Positions 26,692-36,521 of a stretch of 64,000 nucleotides of DNA are shown one piece after another; position 1 is the first letter of the stretch; each line of letters begins with the position of its first letter. The translations under genes were made by a program, and so were the position numbers. Origin of the DNA: CAIYRG01 sp965247505 (GTDB taxonomy: Bacteria; Pseudomonadota; Alphaproteobacteria; Micropepsales; Micropepsaceae); contig OZ252020.1 in the NCBI GenBank assembly GCA_965247505.1, forward strand, positions 4,402,001-4,466,000. Reading direction: 5' to 3'. The notes beneath the pieces were generated by a model that did not search any database, had not been told where the DNA came from, and was given only the letters and a program-made list of their open reading frames with translations.

Positions 26692-27732
26692 ATGACTTAC
26701 ACCCCCTTGGCCTACACACCGGACATCGCTCGAGCGACAGCTGCTTCCTACGCCAAGGTCGCAAAAATTATTCCTGTAATCGAATGGCCCACTTTCGCGC
26801 CTTATATTGCCAGGATTAATGAGCTCAAGCGCGAAAAAGACGCGGTCATACTTGCGCATAATTATATGACGCCAGAGATATTCCATTGTGTTGCAGATTT
26901 CGCGGGTGACAGCCTGCAACTGGCGCGCGAAGCCGCGAAAACCAATGCCAAAATCATCGTTCAGGGCGGTGTCCACTTCATGGCGGAAACTTCAAAGATT
27001 CTGTCACCGCAAAAAACGGTGCTAATTCCTGATGAGCGCGCCGGATGCTCGCTAGCGGAGTCCATCACCGCTGCCGATGTTCGCCTTTTGAAACAAAAAT
27101 ACCCGGGCCTACCAATTGTCACCTATGTGAACACCTCGGCGGCAGTCAAAGCCGAATCCGATATTTGCTGCACCTCTTCCAACGCCGTCGCCATAGTGGA
27201 GGCCATTGCACGCGAACGAGGCGTCGACACGGTTCTCATGATCCCCGACGAATTTCTTGCGCAGAACGTTGCCGCGCAGACGTCCGTCAAGATCATCACC
27301 TGGAAGGGCCGCTGCGAAGTCCATGAGCGGTTTACTGCGGACGAAATACGCGGCTATCGCGATGCAAACCCTGGCGTCATTGTACTTGCCCACCCCGAAT
27401 GTCCGCCAGAGGTGATTGCCGAGGCGGATTTTGCCGGTTCGACGTCGGGTATGATTTCTTATGTTGGAGACAAGCGCCCGCGCCGCGTGGTGTTGGTCAC
27501 GGAGTGCTCCATGAGCGACAATGTTGCGGTTGAGTATCCAGATGTCGAATTCATCCGCCCGTGTAACCTCTGCCCGCACATGAAGCGCATTACGCTTCCT
27601 GCAATTCTCAATGCGTTAGAAACAATGAGCGTTGAAGTAGTGGTAGACCCGGAAGTGGCTGAGCGCGCCAAAGCCTCTGTTGAGGCCATGCTACGTGTCC
27701 TGCCTGCGCCTAAAGTGCGGGAGGCAGCGTAA
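26692..27732 (+). CDS. nadA: Quinolinate synthase
   Basis: A 346-residue NadA. The three cluster cysteines can be placed in DERAGCSLAESI, VLAHPECPPEV and RPCNLCPHMKRITLP. The conserved substrate residues are in AHNYMTPEIFHCVADFAGDS and VTYVNTSAAVKAESDICCTS. It condenses iminoaspartate and DHAP to quinolinate, using a [4Fe-4S] cluster. The usual next gene, nadB, which makes iminoaspartate, is only a remnant here, so iminoaspartate must come from another source. Confidence 0.95.
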   Translation: MTYTPLAYTPDIARATAASYAKVAKIIPVIEWPTFAPYIARINELKREKDAVILAHNYMTPEIFHCVADFAGDSLQLAREAAKTNAKIIVQGGVHFMAETSKILSPQKTVLIPDERAGCSLAESITAADVRLLKQKYPGLPIVTYVNTSAAVKAESDICCTSSNAVAIVEAIARERGVDTVLMIPDEFLAQNVAAQTSVKIITWKGRCEVHERFTADEIRGYRDANPGVIVLAHPECPPEVIAEADFAGSTSGMISYVGDKRPRRVVLVTECSMSDNVAVEYPDVEFIRPCNLCPHMKRITLPAILNALETMSVEVVVDPEVAERAKASVEAMLRVLPAPKVREAA

Positions 27733-27736
27733 CAAA

Positions 27737-27883
27737 TTGGGCGCAGCCCCCGATAATATAATCGATACTGACGGCGCACTTATATTGGGTGGCGGAGTCG
27801 CCGGCCTGTTTACTGCACTTAAACATGCGCCGATGCCTTCGCTTGAGGTTCCTTCCACCACGCGGATCGACTCCAATGCGTGA
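27737..27883 (+). pseudogene. nadB: nadB (L-aspartate oxidase) N-terminal remnant
   Basis: Between nadA and nadC a short frame starting at a TTG reads LGAAPDNIIDTDGALILGGG and VAGLFTALKHAPMP, the FAD-binding start of alphaproteobacterial NadB. It then runs into unrelated text and stops after about 48 codons, where NadB should have over 500. The remaining 33 bases before nadC have nothing recognisable. The arrangement suggests an internal deletion removed nearly all of nadB while leaving its neighbours intact. Confidence 0.7.
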
Positions 27884-27916
27884 AACCACAATTGACCATC
27901 CAGGATTAGTTATCTG

Positions 27917-28780
27917 ATGATTTCAACGCTGCCCAACAACAGCCCGCCGCCGGACTTTCTTTTGGAGCCGATCGTTCGTAATGCGCTCGTTGAAGATTTT
28001 GGGCGCGCTGGCGATCTCACAAGCGATCTTTTGTTGGATGCCAAACAATCGGCTAAGGCCGTAATAGTCGCACGCGCAAAGGGCGTTTCCTGCGGCTTAG
28101 TTGCTGCTGCAATCGCGTTCCGTGTCGTCAATCCTTCAGTGCGGTTGAATGTCCGCAATCCCGACGGCAGCTTCATTGAAAAAGGTACAGCCATCGCAGA
28201 TTTGGAAGGCCCAGCCAGTGCCATTCTTTCAGCTGAACGCGTCGCGCTCAATTTTCTTGGTCATTTGTCCGGTGTTGCGACGGCAACCCGCGCACTCGTG
28301 ACACGGGTTGACGGAACGAAGGCACGGATCGTTTGTACGCGAAAGACAATTCCAGGACTAAGAATCTTGCAAAAATATGCGGTGCGGTGTGGCGGTGGGT
28401 TCAACCATCGTTTTGGTATGGATGACGCTGTGCTGGTGAAAGACAATCACATTGCCGCGGCCGGCGGTCTGGAGCCAGCCGTCTCCCGCCTAAAAAATCA
28501 GCTCGGACATATGATCAAAGTGGAAGTAGAAGTCGATACACTAGATCAACTTGAAACGGCGCTGCAGCTCGGAGTCGACACAATCCTCCTCGACAATATG
28601 AACCCTGAGCTGCTACGCCGCGCGGTCACGCTCACAAATGGCCGCGCCATCCTCGAAGCGTCGGGGGGGATAACTTTGGAAACTGTTCGGGAAGTCGCAG
28701 AAAGCGGCGTCGACTATATTTCGTCAGGGGCCATCACGCACAGCGCTGTCAATCTCGATCTTGGTCTTGATTTCGAGTGA
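27917..28780 (+). CDS. nadC: Nicotinate-nucleotide pyrophosphorylase (carboxylating)
   Basis: A 287-residue quinolinate phosphoribosyltransferase. Motifs: VEDFGRAGDLTSDLL, ERVALNFLGHLSGVATATRA, VCTRKTIPGLRILQKYAVRC, GGGFNHRFGMDDAVLVKDNH and, at the end, EASGGITLETVREVAESGVD. It makes nicotinate mononucleotide from quinolinate and PRPP. Its 3' end overlaps the convergent SleB-type gene by 57 bases. Probably in one transcript with nadA. Confidence 0.95.
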   Translation: MISTLPNNSPPPDFLLEPIVRNALVEDFGRAGDLTSDLLLDAKQSAKAVIVARAKGVSCGLVAAAIAFRVVNPSVRLNVRNPDGSFIEKGTAIADLEGPASAILSAERVALNFLGHLSGVATATRALVTRVDGTKARIVCTRKTIPGLRILQKYAVRCGGGFNHRFGMDDAVLVKDNHIAAAGGLEPAVSRLKNQLGHMIKVEVEVDTLDQLETALQLGVDTILLDNMNPELLRRAVTLTNGRAILEASGGITLETVREVAESGVDYISSGAITHSAVNLDLGLDFE

Positions 28781-29485
28781 CGACGGCGGAATAAGCGTTG
28801 GATCATAGGGCATAACTTTTCCATCCGGCAATAATACGCCCGAACGCAAAACAGGGTTCCCACCAATTTCGGCTTTGGCGCGCACCAGCGGCGCTTGGCG
28901 ATAGAAAATGTGGTTGCCGATTTGTCGCGTGCGCAGCATCGCGCCTGCCCAATCCGGCGAAACCTCAACGGTATGATAGTTGGTTGCACGGTCGGTTTGG
29001 CCGCCTAGCCTTATGGTTCCCGCCATGATCCGAGACGCCAACTGACGAGAACGCTCCCAGGTTTTCGCGGTTTTTTGCTCCGCTATGGAGCCATCGCAGG
29101 CGTAAGAGAATTGGCACAGCTTGTCGCCCCGGTCCGTGCCTTCATAAACGACCCCGCAAATCGTATTGGGATAGTAGCGACTGCGAACCCGCTGAAGGAT
29201 AACTTCGGCGACGGCTTTTTCACCCTCGGCGCCTTCACTGCGCGCCTCGTAATACATGGCTTCGGCAAGGCAGTATTGATCGTGGCTATGCTGCACCGAC
29301 GCGAGTTCAATCGGTGACTGTGCTAGCGGCGCAGTCGCATATTCTTGAACGACCGCAATGGGCACACCGTCAATCTTATAATTGTCAATGGCTACAGCGG
29401 CCGAAGCAGTAGCAAGCGCGACAAAAACCGCTCCCACCACGACACGATCCGCGCGCAGGCACGTTGCAACAATTCCTGTTGTCAT
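28724..29485 (-). CDS. SleB-like cell wall hydrolase
   Basis: This 253-residue protein has an N-terminal hydrophobic export segment (VVVGAVFVALATASAAVA). The Hydrolase_2 domain follows: YCLAEAMYYEARSEGAEGEK with the catalytic Glu, VAEVILQRVRSRYYPNTICG, and LCQFSYACDG. These lytic enzymes cut peptidoglycan; spore SleB is the model, and alphaproteobacterial members are thought to work in envelope remodelling. It is near ppdK, a neighbourhood common in this class. Stop lies inside the nadC end, unusual but not improbable. Confidence 0.85.
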   Translation of the reverse strand: MTTGIVATCLRADRVVVGAVFVALATASAAVAIDNYKIDGVPIAVVQEYATAPLAQSPIELASVQHSHDQYCLAEAMYYEARSEGAEGEKAVAEVILQRVRSRYYPNTICGVVYEGTDRGDKLCQFSYACDGSIAEQKTAKTWERSRQLASRIMAGTIRLGGQTDRATNYHTVEVSPDWAGAMLRTRQIGNHIFYRQAPLVRAKAEIGGNPVLRSGVLLPDGKVMPYDPTLIPPSSLEIKTKIEIDSAVRDGP

Positions 29486-29687
29486 TTCGGTCCTTAAAAA
29501 ACAAATTCAACCAACAACATCAGGTCGCGCTGCCCCACCTTATTATTCGCGACCGGATGGCGGTTGCTACCAGCGCCATTGTCGTTCGTCAATAAAAACA
29601 AGACGGTCTGGCAGCACAACGCACTATTGGCACAGCCAATGATTTAAAATGTATAAGATTCTTTCGCCAAAAAAACGTGAAAGTTTC

Positions 29688-32387
29688 CTAATCTTTCTCA
29701 CGTGATTCCCTAAGCGCGGAACTCCGTGGATCGCTAAGCGCGGACTGGGCCGCAGCAAGCCGCGCTATTGGAACGCGATAAGGTGAGCACGAAACATAAT
29801 CGAGCCCTATTAGTTCACAAAATCGAATTGTGTCGGGGTCCCCGCCATGTTCGCCGCATATTCCAAGTTTTAGATCTTTGCGGGTTAAGCGTCCGCGCTC
29901 GACCGCAAGCTTCATCAGAACGCCGACGCCTTCCGTATCGAGGGAGACAAATGGATCACGTTCTATAATCGCCTGCTCGATGTATTCACTTAAAAAATTC
30001 CCTGCATCGTCGCGGCTTAGTCCAAGTGTTGTTTGCGTTAAATCGTTTGTACCGAAACTGAAAAATTGAGCCGTCTCCGCAATTGTTCCCGCCATTAAGG
30101 CGGCACGCGGCAATTCGATCATGGTTCCAATTTGATACTCCGGCGCGCGGCCCCTCTCCTCTGCAATTTCGCGGGCCACATCAGCAATCCGTGACGCCAA
30201 AAAATCGAGTTCGGACTTAAAGGCCACCAAAGGCACCATGATTTCAAGGTGAACCGCCTTACCAGCCTCGTCTTCGACCTCAAATGCGGCCTCGAAGATC
30301 GCTCGCGCCTGCATTTCGTAGATTTCTGGATAGGTTATCGCGAGGCGGCATCCGCGATGGCCGAGCATCGGGTTAGCCTCGGACAGTGCGATAACCCTTG
30401 CGCGGAGCTTTTTCGGATCGGCGCCGGAGCTTTTCGCGACCTCAGCAATTTCTTCATCCGTATGCGGAAGAAATTCATGGAGCGGTGGGTCGAGTAGACG
30501 AATTGTGACCGGAAGTCCGCTCATGGCGTGAAATATGGCCTTGAAATCTTCGCGCTGCATCGGAAGAAGTTTCTTTAGCTCAGCTTTGCGGCCGTCAAGA
30601 TCATCGGCAAGGATCATTTCCCGCACCGCGAGAATACGATCGGCGTCGAAAAACATGTGCTCGGTACGGCAAAGTCCGACGCCTTCCGCGCCGAATTTTC
30701 GCGCGGTGATACAGTCCGCCGGCGTCTCCGCATTGGTTCGAATTTTCAGCCGCCTCTTTTGGTCCGCCCAGCCCATGAGCTTTGCAAAATCTCCGGTGAG
30801 TTCTGGATGGCGCATCGGAATGCGCCCCCGATAGACGTTGCCGACAGCGCCATCGATGGTGACAATTTCGCCGCGTGCGAGCATCAGATCACCGATCGTC
30901 ATCGTACCTTGCGCCGCATCGACCTTTAGCGCGCCCGCGCCGGTTACGCACGGACACCCCATACCCCGTGCCACAACCGCAGCGTGGCTGGTCATGCCTC
31001 CGCGCACAGTCAGAATGCCTTTTGCGGCATGCATGCCGTGAATGTCCTCAGGGCTCGTTTCCAAGCGCACAAGGATAACGTCGCGTCCATCGGACGCCGC
31101 ACGTTCCGCGTCGTCTGCGCTAAATACGATTTCGCCGGTTGCTGCGCCGGGAGACGCCGCGAGACCCGAGGCGATCACGTCTTTTGGTGCGTCAGGATCA
31201 AGGCTTGGATGCAAGAGTTGATCTAGTGCGGCCGGATCGACCCGTAGCACCGCTTCTTCCTCCGAGATGATCTTTTCATCGACCATTTCAACTGCAATTC
31301 GAAGGGCCGCCCGCGCGGTTCGTTTTCCGGTGCGGGTTTGCAGCATCCATAACTTTCCTTCCTGCACGGTGAACTCAACGTCTTGCATGTCGCGATAATG
31401 GGATTCGAGGTTGTTCGTGATTTGGGAGAGCTCTGCGAACGCAGCGGGCATTTTCTCTTCCATGGACGGCCGTTTGCCGCCCATTGCTTCGCGCGCACGC
31501 TTGGTGATTGATTGCGGTGTGCGAATGCCGGCGACGACATCTTCGCCTTGCGCGTTGATCAGGAATTCACCGTATAGCACGCGCTCACCCGTCGAGGGAT
31601 CACGCGTAAAGGCGACACCCGTTGCCGAGGTCTCGCCCCTATTGCCAAATACCATCGCCTGTATGTTGACGGCAGTACCCCAGTCCTCCGGAATATTATG
31701 TAGGCGGCGATAGGTTTTGGCACGCGCGCCACTCCAAGACTCGAACACAGCGCCAATCGCACCCCAAAGCTGTTCGTTCACATCGTCAGGAAACGGAGCG
31801 CCCAAACTTTCCAATACTTCGGTCTTATAAAGATCGGTAATTTTCTTCAGGTCATGGGCGGAAAGTTCAGTATCGAACTCGATGCCTTGCATTCCCTTTT
31901 CGCTTTCCAAGATTTCTTCAAAAAGCGAATGCTTCAATCCCAAAACGACACTGGAATACATCTGCACGAAACGCCGATAGGCATCGCAGGCGAAACGCTC
32001 GTCGCCGGTCAATTTTGCCAGTCCCGCAACGGTTTCGGGATTGAGTCCGAGATTCAGAACCGTATCCAACATCCCGGGCATGGACGTGCGCCCCCCCGAA
32101 CGAACCGAAACCAGAAGCGGATTCTCCGGATCGCCGAAACGCCCATCACTAAGCTCACTGATTTTCGACATCGCGGACTCGACAACTTGCTTCAGGTCGT
32201 CGGGATATTCTCGGCCATGCTCGTGCAAATAGGTGCAGACTTCCGTCGTAATGGTGAAGCCAGGGGGAACCGGAAGTCCAAGATTAGTCATTTCGGCTAG
32301 GTTCGCACCTTTGCCGCCAAGAAGTGCGCGCATTTCCGCGCTGCCTTCGGCTTTCCCTGCGCCGAAACCGTAAAGCATTTTCGTCAT
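29688..32387 (-). CDS. ppdK: Pyruvate, phosphate dikinase
   Basis: The 899-residue enzyme is complete. It has the ATP-grasp entry LLGGKGANLAEMTNLGLPVP, the catalytic-His swivelling domain ILTVRGGMTSHAAVVARGMG near residue 455, and the PEP/pyruvate domain with GTMIELPRAALMAG, FFSFGTNDLTQTTLGLSRDD and GICGEHGGDP. PpdK interconverts pyruvate and PEP using ATP and phosphate, useful in gluconeogenesis or PPi-dependent glycolysis. It follows glyS by about 110 bases on the same strand, an order seen widely in Alphaproteobacteria. Upstream bases 32388-32497 show no obvious riboswitch. Confidence 0.97.
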   Translation of the reverse strand: MTKMLYGFGAGKAEGSAEMRALLGGKGANLAEMTNLGLPVPPGFTITTEVCTYLHEHGREYPDDLKQVVESAMSKISELSDGRFGDPENPLLVSVRSGGRTSMPGMLDTVLNLGLNPETVAGLAKLTGDERFACDAYRRFVQMYSSVVLGLKHSLFEEILESEKGMQGIEFDTELSAHDLKKITDLYKTEVLESLGAPFPDDVNEQLWGAIGAVFESWSGARAKTYRRLHNIPEDWGTAVNIQAMVFGNRGETSATGVAFTRDPSTGERVLYGEFLINAQGEDVVAGIRTPQSITKRAREAMGGKRPSMEEKMPAAFAELSQITNNLESHYRDMQDVEFTVQEGKLWMLQTRTGKRTARAALRIAVEMVDEKIISEEEAVLRVDPAALDQLLHPSLDPDAPKDVIASGLAASPGAATGEIVFSADDAERAASDGRDVILVRLETSPEDIHGMHAAKGILTVRGGMTSHAAVVARGMGCPCVTGAGALKVDAAQGTMTIGDLMLARGEIVTIDGAVGNVYRGRIPMRHPELTGDFAKLMGWADQKRRLKIRTNAETPADCITARKFGAEGVGLCRTEHMFFDADRILAVREMILADDLDGRKAELKKLLPMQREDFKAIFHAMSGLPVTIRLLDPPLHEFLPHTDEEIAEVAKSSGADPKKLRARVIALSEANPMLGHRGCRLAITYPEIYEMQARAIFEAAFEVEDEAGKAVHLEIMVPLVAFKSELDFLASRIADVAREIAEERGRAPEYQIGTMIELPRAALMAGTIAETAQFFSFGTNDLTQTTLGLSRDDAGNFLSEYIEQAIIERDPFVSLDTEGVGVLMKLAVERGRLTRKDLKLGICGEHGGDPDTIRFCELIGLDYVSCSPYRVPIARLAAAQSALSDPRSSALRESREKD

Positions 32388-32497
32388 AAGCCCCGGTCCT
32401 ATTCGTCAGGGTGCGGTCCCGTTCCTCCGGGGGCGTAGCCAAACCCTAGATTTTATTTTGTCATGGTCCGTGTAGACATTGTGAGGACCAATTGACG

Positions 32498-34513
32498 CTA
32501 CCCCTCAACTTTGGAGAAATCCGCCACATGATGAGCGGTTTCTACAATCTGAGACAAAAGCATCAAGCGGTTTTCTCGCAAGATTTTGTCTTCAGCATTC
32601 ACCGTAACCTTGTCAAAGAACCTGTCGACGGGAACCCGCAATGACGCCAGAGACCACATTGCCTCGGCGAAGTCTTCATCGGCTAGGGCCTTCGCCGCGT
32701 CGGTCTTTGCCCGTACCAGGGCCGCATGAAGCTCTTTTTCATCGACCTCTTTGAGACCATCCGGTGCGCCGCGATATTCGCGCATATCCTTCTTTTCCTC
32801 GATTTTGAGAATATTCGCAGCGCGCTTGTAGCCGGTGAGAAGGTTCGTACCGTCATCCGTTCCTAAAAATTCTTGGAGTGCCTCGACCCGACGCACCAAA
32901 CGCACCAGATCATCTTCATCGCCAAGCGCGAATACCGCATCTATTAGATCGTGCCGCACACCTTTCTCGCGTAGGGTAACTTTCAGACGGTCGGCAAAAA
33001 ACGAAAGAAGGTCGTCATCAAATCTACTAATTTTCTTAAGCTGTAGACGCGTGCCCCTCTCCAATATTATTCGGATGACCCCAAGAGCTGCACGCCGTAG
33101 CGCATAAGGGTCGCCCGATCCCGTCGGCTTCTCACCAATTGCAAAGAAACCCGTTAGAGCGTCGAGTTTGTCCGCCAGCGCGACAGCAATAGACACGGGT
33201 TTTGTCGGAACCTCATCCGACGGGCCGGCCGGCTTGTAATGATCGCGTATTGCGTCGGCGACCTCTTCATCCTCACCGTCATTCAGAGCGTAATAACGCC
33301 CCATGATGCCCTGCAGCTCCGGGAACTCCCCTACGACCTCAGTTGTTAGATCCGCTTTGCAAAGAAAAGCTGCACGCTTCGCTTTTTCCTCGTCTGCACC
33401 AATGATTTTTGCGATTTCGCCTGACAGTCCTTCGATCCGCTTCACGCGTTCCAATTGGGTGCCAAGTTTGGCGTGAAAAACCATGTCCTGAAGATCGGCG
33501 ACACGTGAGTCCAGTGTGCGCTTGCGGTCCTGATCCCAAAAGAATTTTCCATCGGCAAGGCGTGCGCGCAAAACACGTTCATTCCCAGCGATAATCTCTT
33601 TGCCGCCATCGGCCGCGATCATATTGGAGACAAAAATGAACTTGTTAGTGAGCTCTAATGTCTCGGGGTTGCGCAGCGAGAAATATTTCTGATGCGCGCG
33701 CATCGAGGTGCGCAATATCTCCGGCGGCAAATCCATAAACGCTTTATCGATCTCACCGATAAGCACCACCGGCCATTCCACAAGCCCCACTACTTCGCGC
33801 AACAATCCTTCGTCCTCGATCAACTCTAGGCCCAGCGCGAATGTTTTTTGTTGCGCCTCGTGAACAATGATTTCTCGGCGCTCGTCGGCATCCAGCACGA
33901 CATGAGCTTTTTTTAGCTTTTCTTGGTAATCGTCGAAGCGGCGCACTTCGATCTCGCCCTTTGATAAAAAACGATGTCCGTTTGTATTGTTGCCGCTTGC
34001 CACGCCGGCGATTTCAAACGGCACCACTTCGCCATCGAAAGTGGCAATAATTTTGCGCAATGGCCGTACCCACCGAAAACGCCCACTCCCCCAACGCATA
34101 GATTTCGGCCAGGATAATTTTCCGATTTCAGCAGGCAGCAATTCGGACAATAGCTCCGCCGTTTCGCGCCCTTTTCTATCTATCACCGCAACATAAAACG
34201 CACCTTTGGTGTCTTCGCGTTTTTCGCATTGATTGAGCATCACACCAGCGGACCTCAAAAAACCTTCAATGGCCTTTTCGGGCGCGCCTACGCGCGGGCC
34301 CTTTTTCTCTTCGCTCACATCGGGCTGCTTTACGGGAAGTCCGGTAACCACAAGGCTCAACCGCCGCGGTCCCGAGAATGCACGCGCACCTTCGAACAAA
34401 AGCCGCCGATCTGTCAGCGCCCCAGCAATTAGGCGTTCCAAATCTTTGGCCGCTTGCGATTGCATCCGCGCGGGGATTTCCTCGGAAAGAAGTTCGAGCA
34501 GCAAATCGGGCAT
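32498..34513 (-). CDS. glyS: Glycine-tRNA ligase beta subunit
   Basis: The 671-residue beta chain shows the family start PDLLLELLSEEIPARMQSQA, MRWGSGRFRWVRPLRKIIAT, GHRFLSKGEIEV, ARLADGKFFWDQDR and KLDALTGFFAIGEKPTGSGD. It binds and charges tRNA-Gly as alpha2beta2 with GlyQ. Its ATG directly follows the glyQ TAG, so translation is coupled. The length is a little short of the enterobacterial protein but usual for this class. Confidence 0.97.
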   Translation of the reverse strand: MPDLLLELLSEEIPARMQSQAAKDLERLIAGALTDRRLLFEGARAFSGPRRLSLVVTGLPVKQPDVSEEKKGPRVGAPEKAIEGFLRSAGVMLNQCEKREDTKGAFYVAVIDRKGRETAELLSELLPAEIGKLSWPKSMRWGSGRFRWVRPLRKIIATFDGEVVPFEIAGVASGNNTNGHRFLSKGEIEVRRFDDYQEKLKKAHVVLDADERREIIVHEAQQKTFALGLELIEDEGLLREVVGLVEWPVVLIGEIDKAFMDLPPEILRTSMRAHQKYFSLRNPETLELTNKFIFVSNMIAADGGKEIIAGNERVLRARLADGKFFWDQDRKRTLDSRVADLQDMVFHAKLGTQLERVKRIEGLSGEIAKIIGADEEKAKRAAFLCKADLTTEVVGEFPELQGIMGRYYALNDGEDEEVADAIRDHYKPAGPSDEVPTKPVSIAVALADKLDALTGFFAIGEKPTGSGDPYALRRAALGVIRIILERGTRLQLKKISRFDDDLLSFFADRLKVTLREKGVRHDLIDAVFALGDEDDLVRLVRRVEALQEFLGTDDGTNLLTGYKRAANILKIEEKKDMREYRGAPDGLKEVDEKELHAALVRAKTDAAKALADEDFAEAMWSLASLRVPVDRFFDKVTVNAEDKILRENRLMLLSQIVETAHHVADFSKVEG

Positions 34514-35392
34514 CTAGACACCCCTCGGCTCGTAGGCGCCCTGCGGACTTGCCAACCAGGCCTCGCAGCAGGCTTTGGCAAGGGCTCGGACCCGCCCGAT
34601 ATAGGCAGCACGCTCGGTCACGCTGATGACGCCGCGTGCATCAAGCAAATTGAAGGTGTGGCTCGCCTTTATGCATTGATCATAGGCCGGAAGCGCCAAC
34701 TCTTTGGCGACAAGGTTCACACACTCCTTTTCTGCATCTTCGAAATGGCTAAAGAGAATCTTGGTGTCCGCATGCTCAAAATTAAAAGCGGAATATTCCT
34801 GCTCGGCTTGATGAAATACTTCGCCATAACGAAAGTCTTCGTTGAACTGCAGATCGTAAACGAACTCGACGCCCTGCACATACATTGCGAGCCGCTCTAA
34901 ACCATAAGTAATTTCCGCCGATACCGGATCGCAATCGATGCCGCCAACCTGCTGGAAGTAGGTAAACTGCGTGATCTCCATCCCATCGCACAACACCTCC
35001 CAGCCAAGGCCCCAGGCACCGAGTGTGGGACTTTCCCAATCGTCTTCGACAAAACGAGTGTCGTGCTTGTTGGGATCGATGCCGAGCGTTCTCAAACTGT
35101 CGAGATAAAGCTCCTGCACATTCTCGGGCGATGGCTTTAATATCACCTGGTACTGGTAATAGTGCTGCAACCGGTTTGGGTTCTCGCCATAGCGCCCATC
35201 CTTCGGCCTTCTCGAGGGCTGCACATAGGCCGCGCGCCACGGTCGAGGGCCCAATGAGCGCAGGGTCGTGGCGGGGTGGAAGGTTCCCGCCCCAACTTCC
35301 ATATCGAATGGTTGAAGGATCAAGCAGCCTTTCTCGGCCCAATAGGCCTGTAGGGTGAGGATCAGATCCTGAAAGGTCGAGGTTTTGGACAA
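34514..35392 (-). CDS. glyQ: Glycine-tRNA ligase alpha subunit
   Basis: 292 residues. Conserved text includes TFQDLILTLQAYWAEKGCLI, PSRRPKDGRYGENPNRLQHY, LGWEVLCDGMEITQFTYFQQ and ITYGLERLAMYVQGVEFVYD. This is the class II catalytic subunit. The upstream frame on another phase is a shadow. First gene of glyQ-glyS(-ppdK). Confidence 0.97.
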   Translation of the reverse strand: MSKTSTFQDLILTLQAYWAEKGCLILQPFDMEVGAGTFHPATTLRSLGPRPWRAAYVQPSRRPKDGRYGENPNRLQHYYQYQVILKPSPENVQELYLDSLRTLGIDPNKHDTRFVEDDWESPTLGAWGLGWEVLCDGMEITQFTYFQQVGGIDCDPVSAEITYGLERLAMYVQGVEFVYDLQFNEDFRYGEVFHQAEQEYSAFNFEHADTKILFSHFEDAEKECVNLVAKELALPAYDQCIKASHTFNLLDARGVISVTERAAYIGRVRALAKACCEAWLASPQGAYEPRGV

Positions 35393-35455
35393 AGCTGAGT
35401 CCTTGAACGTTAAGCCTGTTAGCCACGCTCTAAAGCGGGGGTCAAGCGCCGGTCC

Positions 35456-36187
35456 TTATTCCGGGGAAAGTGGCCCGCCGTGCCGCAATACGGCTTCGAC
35501 CTCGTCGGTCGGTTTGCCGTCAGGGCGATGAAGCACAAAAGGCTTTACCACCTGGTAGGAGGACGGAGCGTACGGGTTCAGTCTCGCAATAACCCGTCTG
35601 GGTTCCTCGTCCCGACGCGGCAATAAAGGCAACACCGTCAATGCGCCTGGAAGGCCGATCCGCCATCGCGCCAACCGGTCGGCGCGCATAACGACCGTAA
35701 CGCTGCCCCCAGGGCCAACAAGCTGGATCGCGCGTGCGGTCCAACAAGTTAGGGCATCGTTCGGGTCATGCATGGCGCGGGCACGTCCTGAATCGGGCGA
35801 TTTACGCCCCGAGCTGGGATGAAAAGGCGGGTTCAGGAAAACCTGGTCGAAAATTTTCCCATCAAATGTCATCGTCACAGCGTCGCCGGCGATGAAGCTC
35901 ACGCGTCCCGACATTTCATTGCGTATTGCGTTTTCGGTGGCGAGAGCAACCAGGTCCGGATCAATCTCAATACCCGTTACATGGCAATTCGCTACGCGCG
36001 CGCCGAGGCAAAGGCTGGCTACGCCGACGCCGGAGCCGAGTTCAAGTGCATGTCCATTTTCGGCGATTGTTACGCTTGCCGCCAGCAATACGCTGTCATG
36101 GCCAGCGCGAAACCCACGCTTTGGTTGGTAAAGGCTCAGTCGGTTGTTGAGAAACCCGTCAACCGTCAGTTCCTCAGGCTCGATCAC
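35456..36187 (-). CDS. TrmN6-like N6-adenine methyltransferase
   Basis: A 243-residue class I methyltransferase. SAM loop: HALELGSGVGVASLCLGARV near residue 46; acidic ribose-binding IEIDPDLVALA; catalytic FDQVFLNPPFHPSSGRKSPD near 115 (NPPF, the amino-methylating signature). The family modifies A37 of tRNA-Val in E. coli. The N-terminal QPKRGFRAGHDSVLLAAS is typical. Its start overlaps the DUF2007 stop by four bases, so both are coupled and precede glyQ. Confidence 0.85.
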   Translation of the reverse strand: MIEPEELTVDGFLNNRLSLYQPKRGFRAGHDSVLLAASVTIAENGHALELGSGVGVASLCLGARVANCHVTGIEIDPDLVALATENAIRNEMSGRVSFIAGDAVTMTFDGKIFDQVFLNPPFHPSSGRKSPDSGRARAMHDPNDALTCWTARAIQLVGPGGSVTVVMRADRLARWRIGLPGALTVLPLLPRRDEEPRRVIARLNPYAPSSYQVVKPFVLHRPDGKPTDEVEAVLRHGGPLSPE

Positions 36188-36408
36188 TGGCTGCCATCGA
36201 TTTCGGAGGGATCGACTTCCGTAAGTAGGCGGCGCGCGGCCGCTTCGTCATCATTGGCCACCATGAGGCGTCGCGGCAACACTCCAATACTACCTTCAAC
36301 GATACTCATATGCCCATCAAACACGAGCGTTTCGATTCCTGCATCCTTTAGAACAGCTTGCGCGTAGGACAGGTAGACAACGTTGTTGGTCCGAAGCAGC
36401 TCCTTCAT
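36184..36408 (-). CDS. DUF2007 small protein
   Basis: A 74-residue DUF2007 protein: MKELLRTNNVVYLSYAQAVL, then GIETLVFDGHMSIVEGS and PRRLMVANDDEAAARRLLTE. The fold resembles PII-like signal-transducing domains, but no role is established. It is divergent from the polyprenyl synthase gene with a 113-bp shared region and overlaps the downstream methyltransferase. Confidence 0.85.
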   Translation of the reverse strand: MKELLRTNNVVYLSYAQAVLKDAGIETLVFDGHMSIVEGSIGVLPRRLMVANDDEAAARRLLTEVDPSEIDGSQ

Positions 36409-36521
36409 GCCAAATCCTCGTGAAAACTATTGCCAAGCCTAGCCGCACTGGTCCAATGCTGTCGCCCAAAGGGGCTCGTTCTCCGAATGGACGGCACCCA
36501 AGGGGGAGACGTTAAGAGAGC

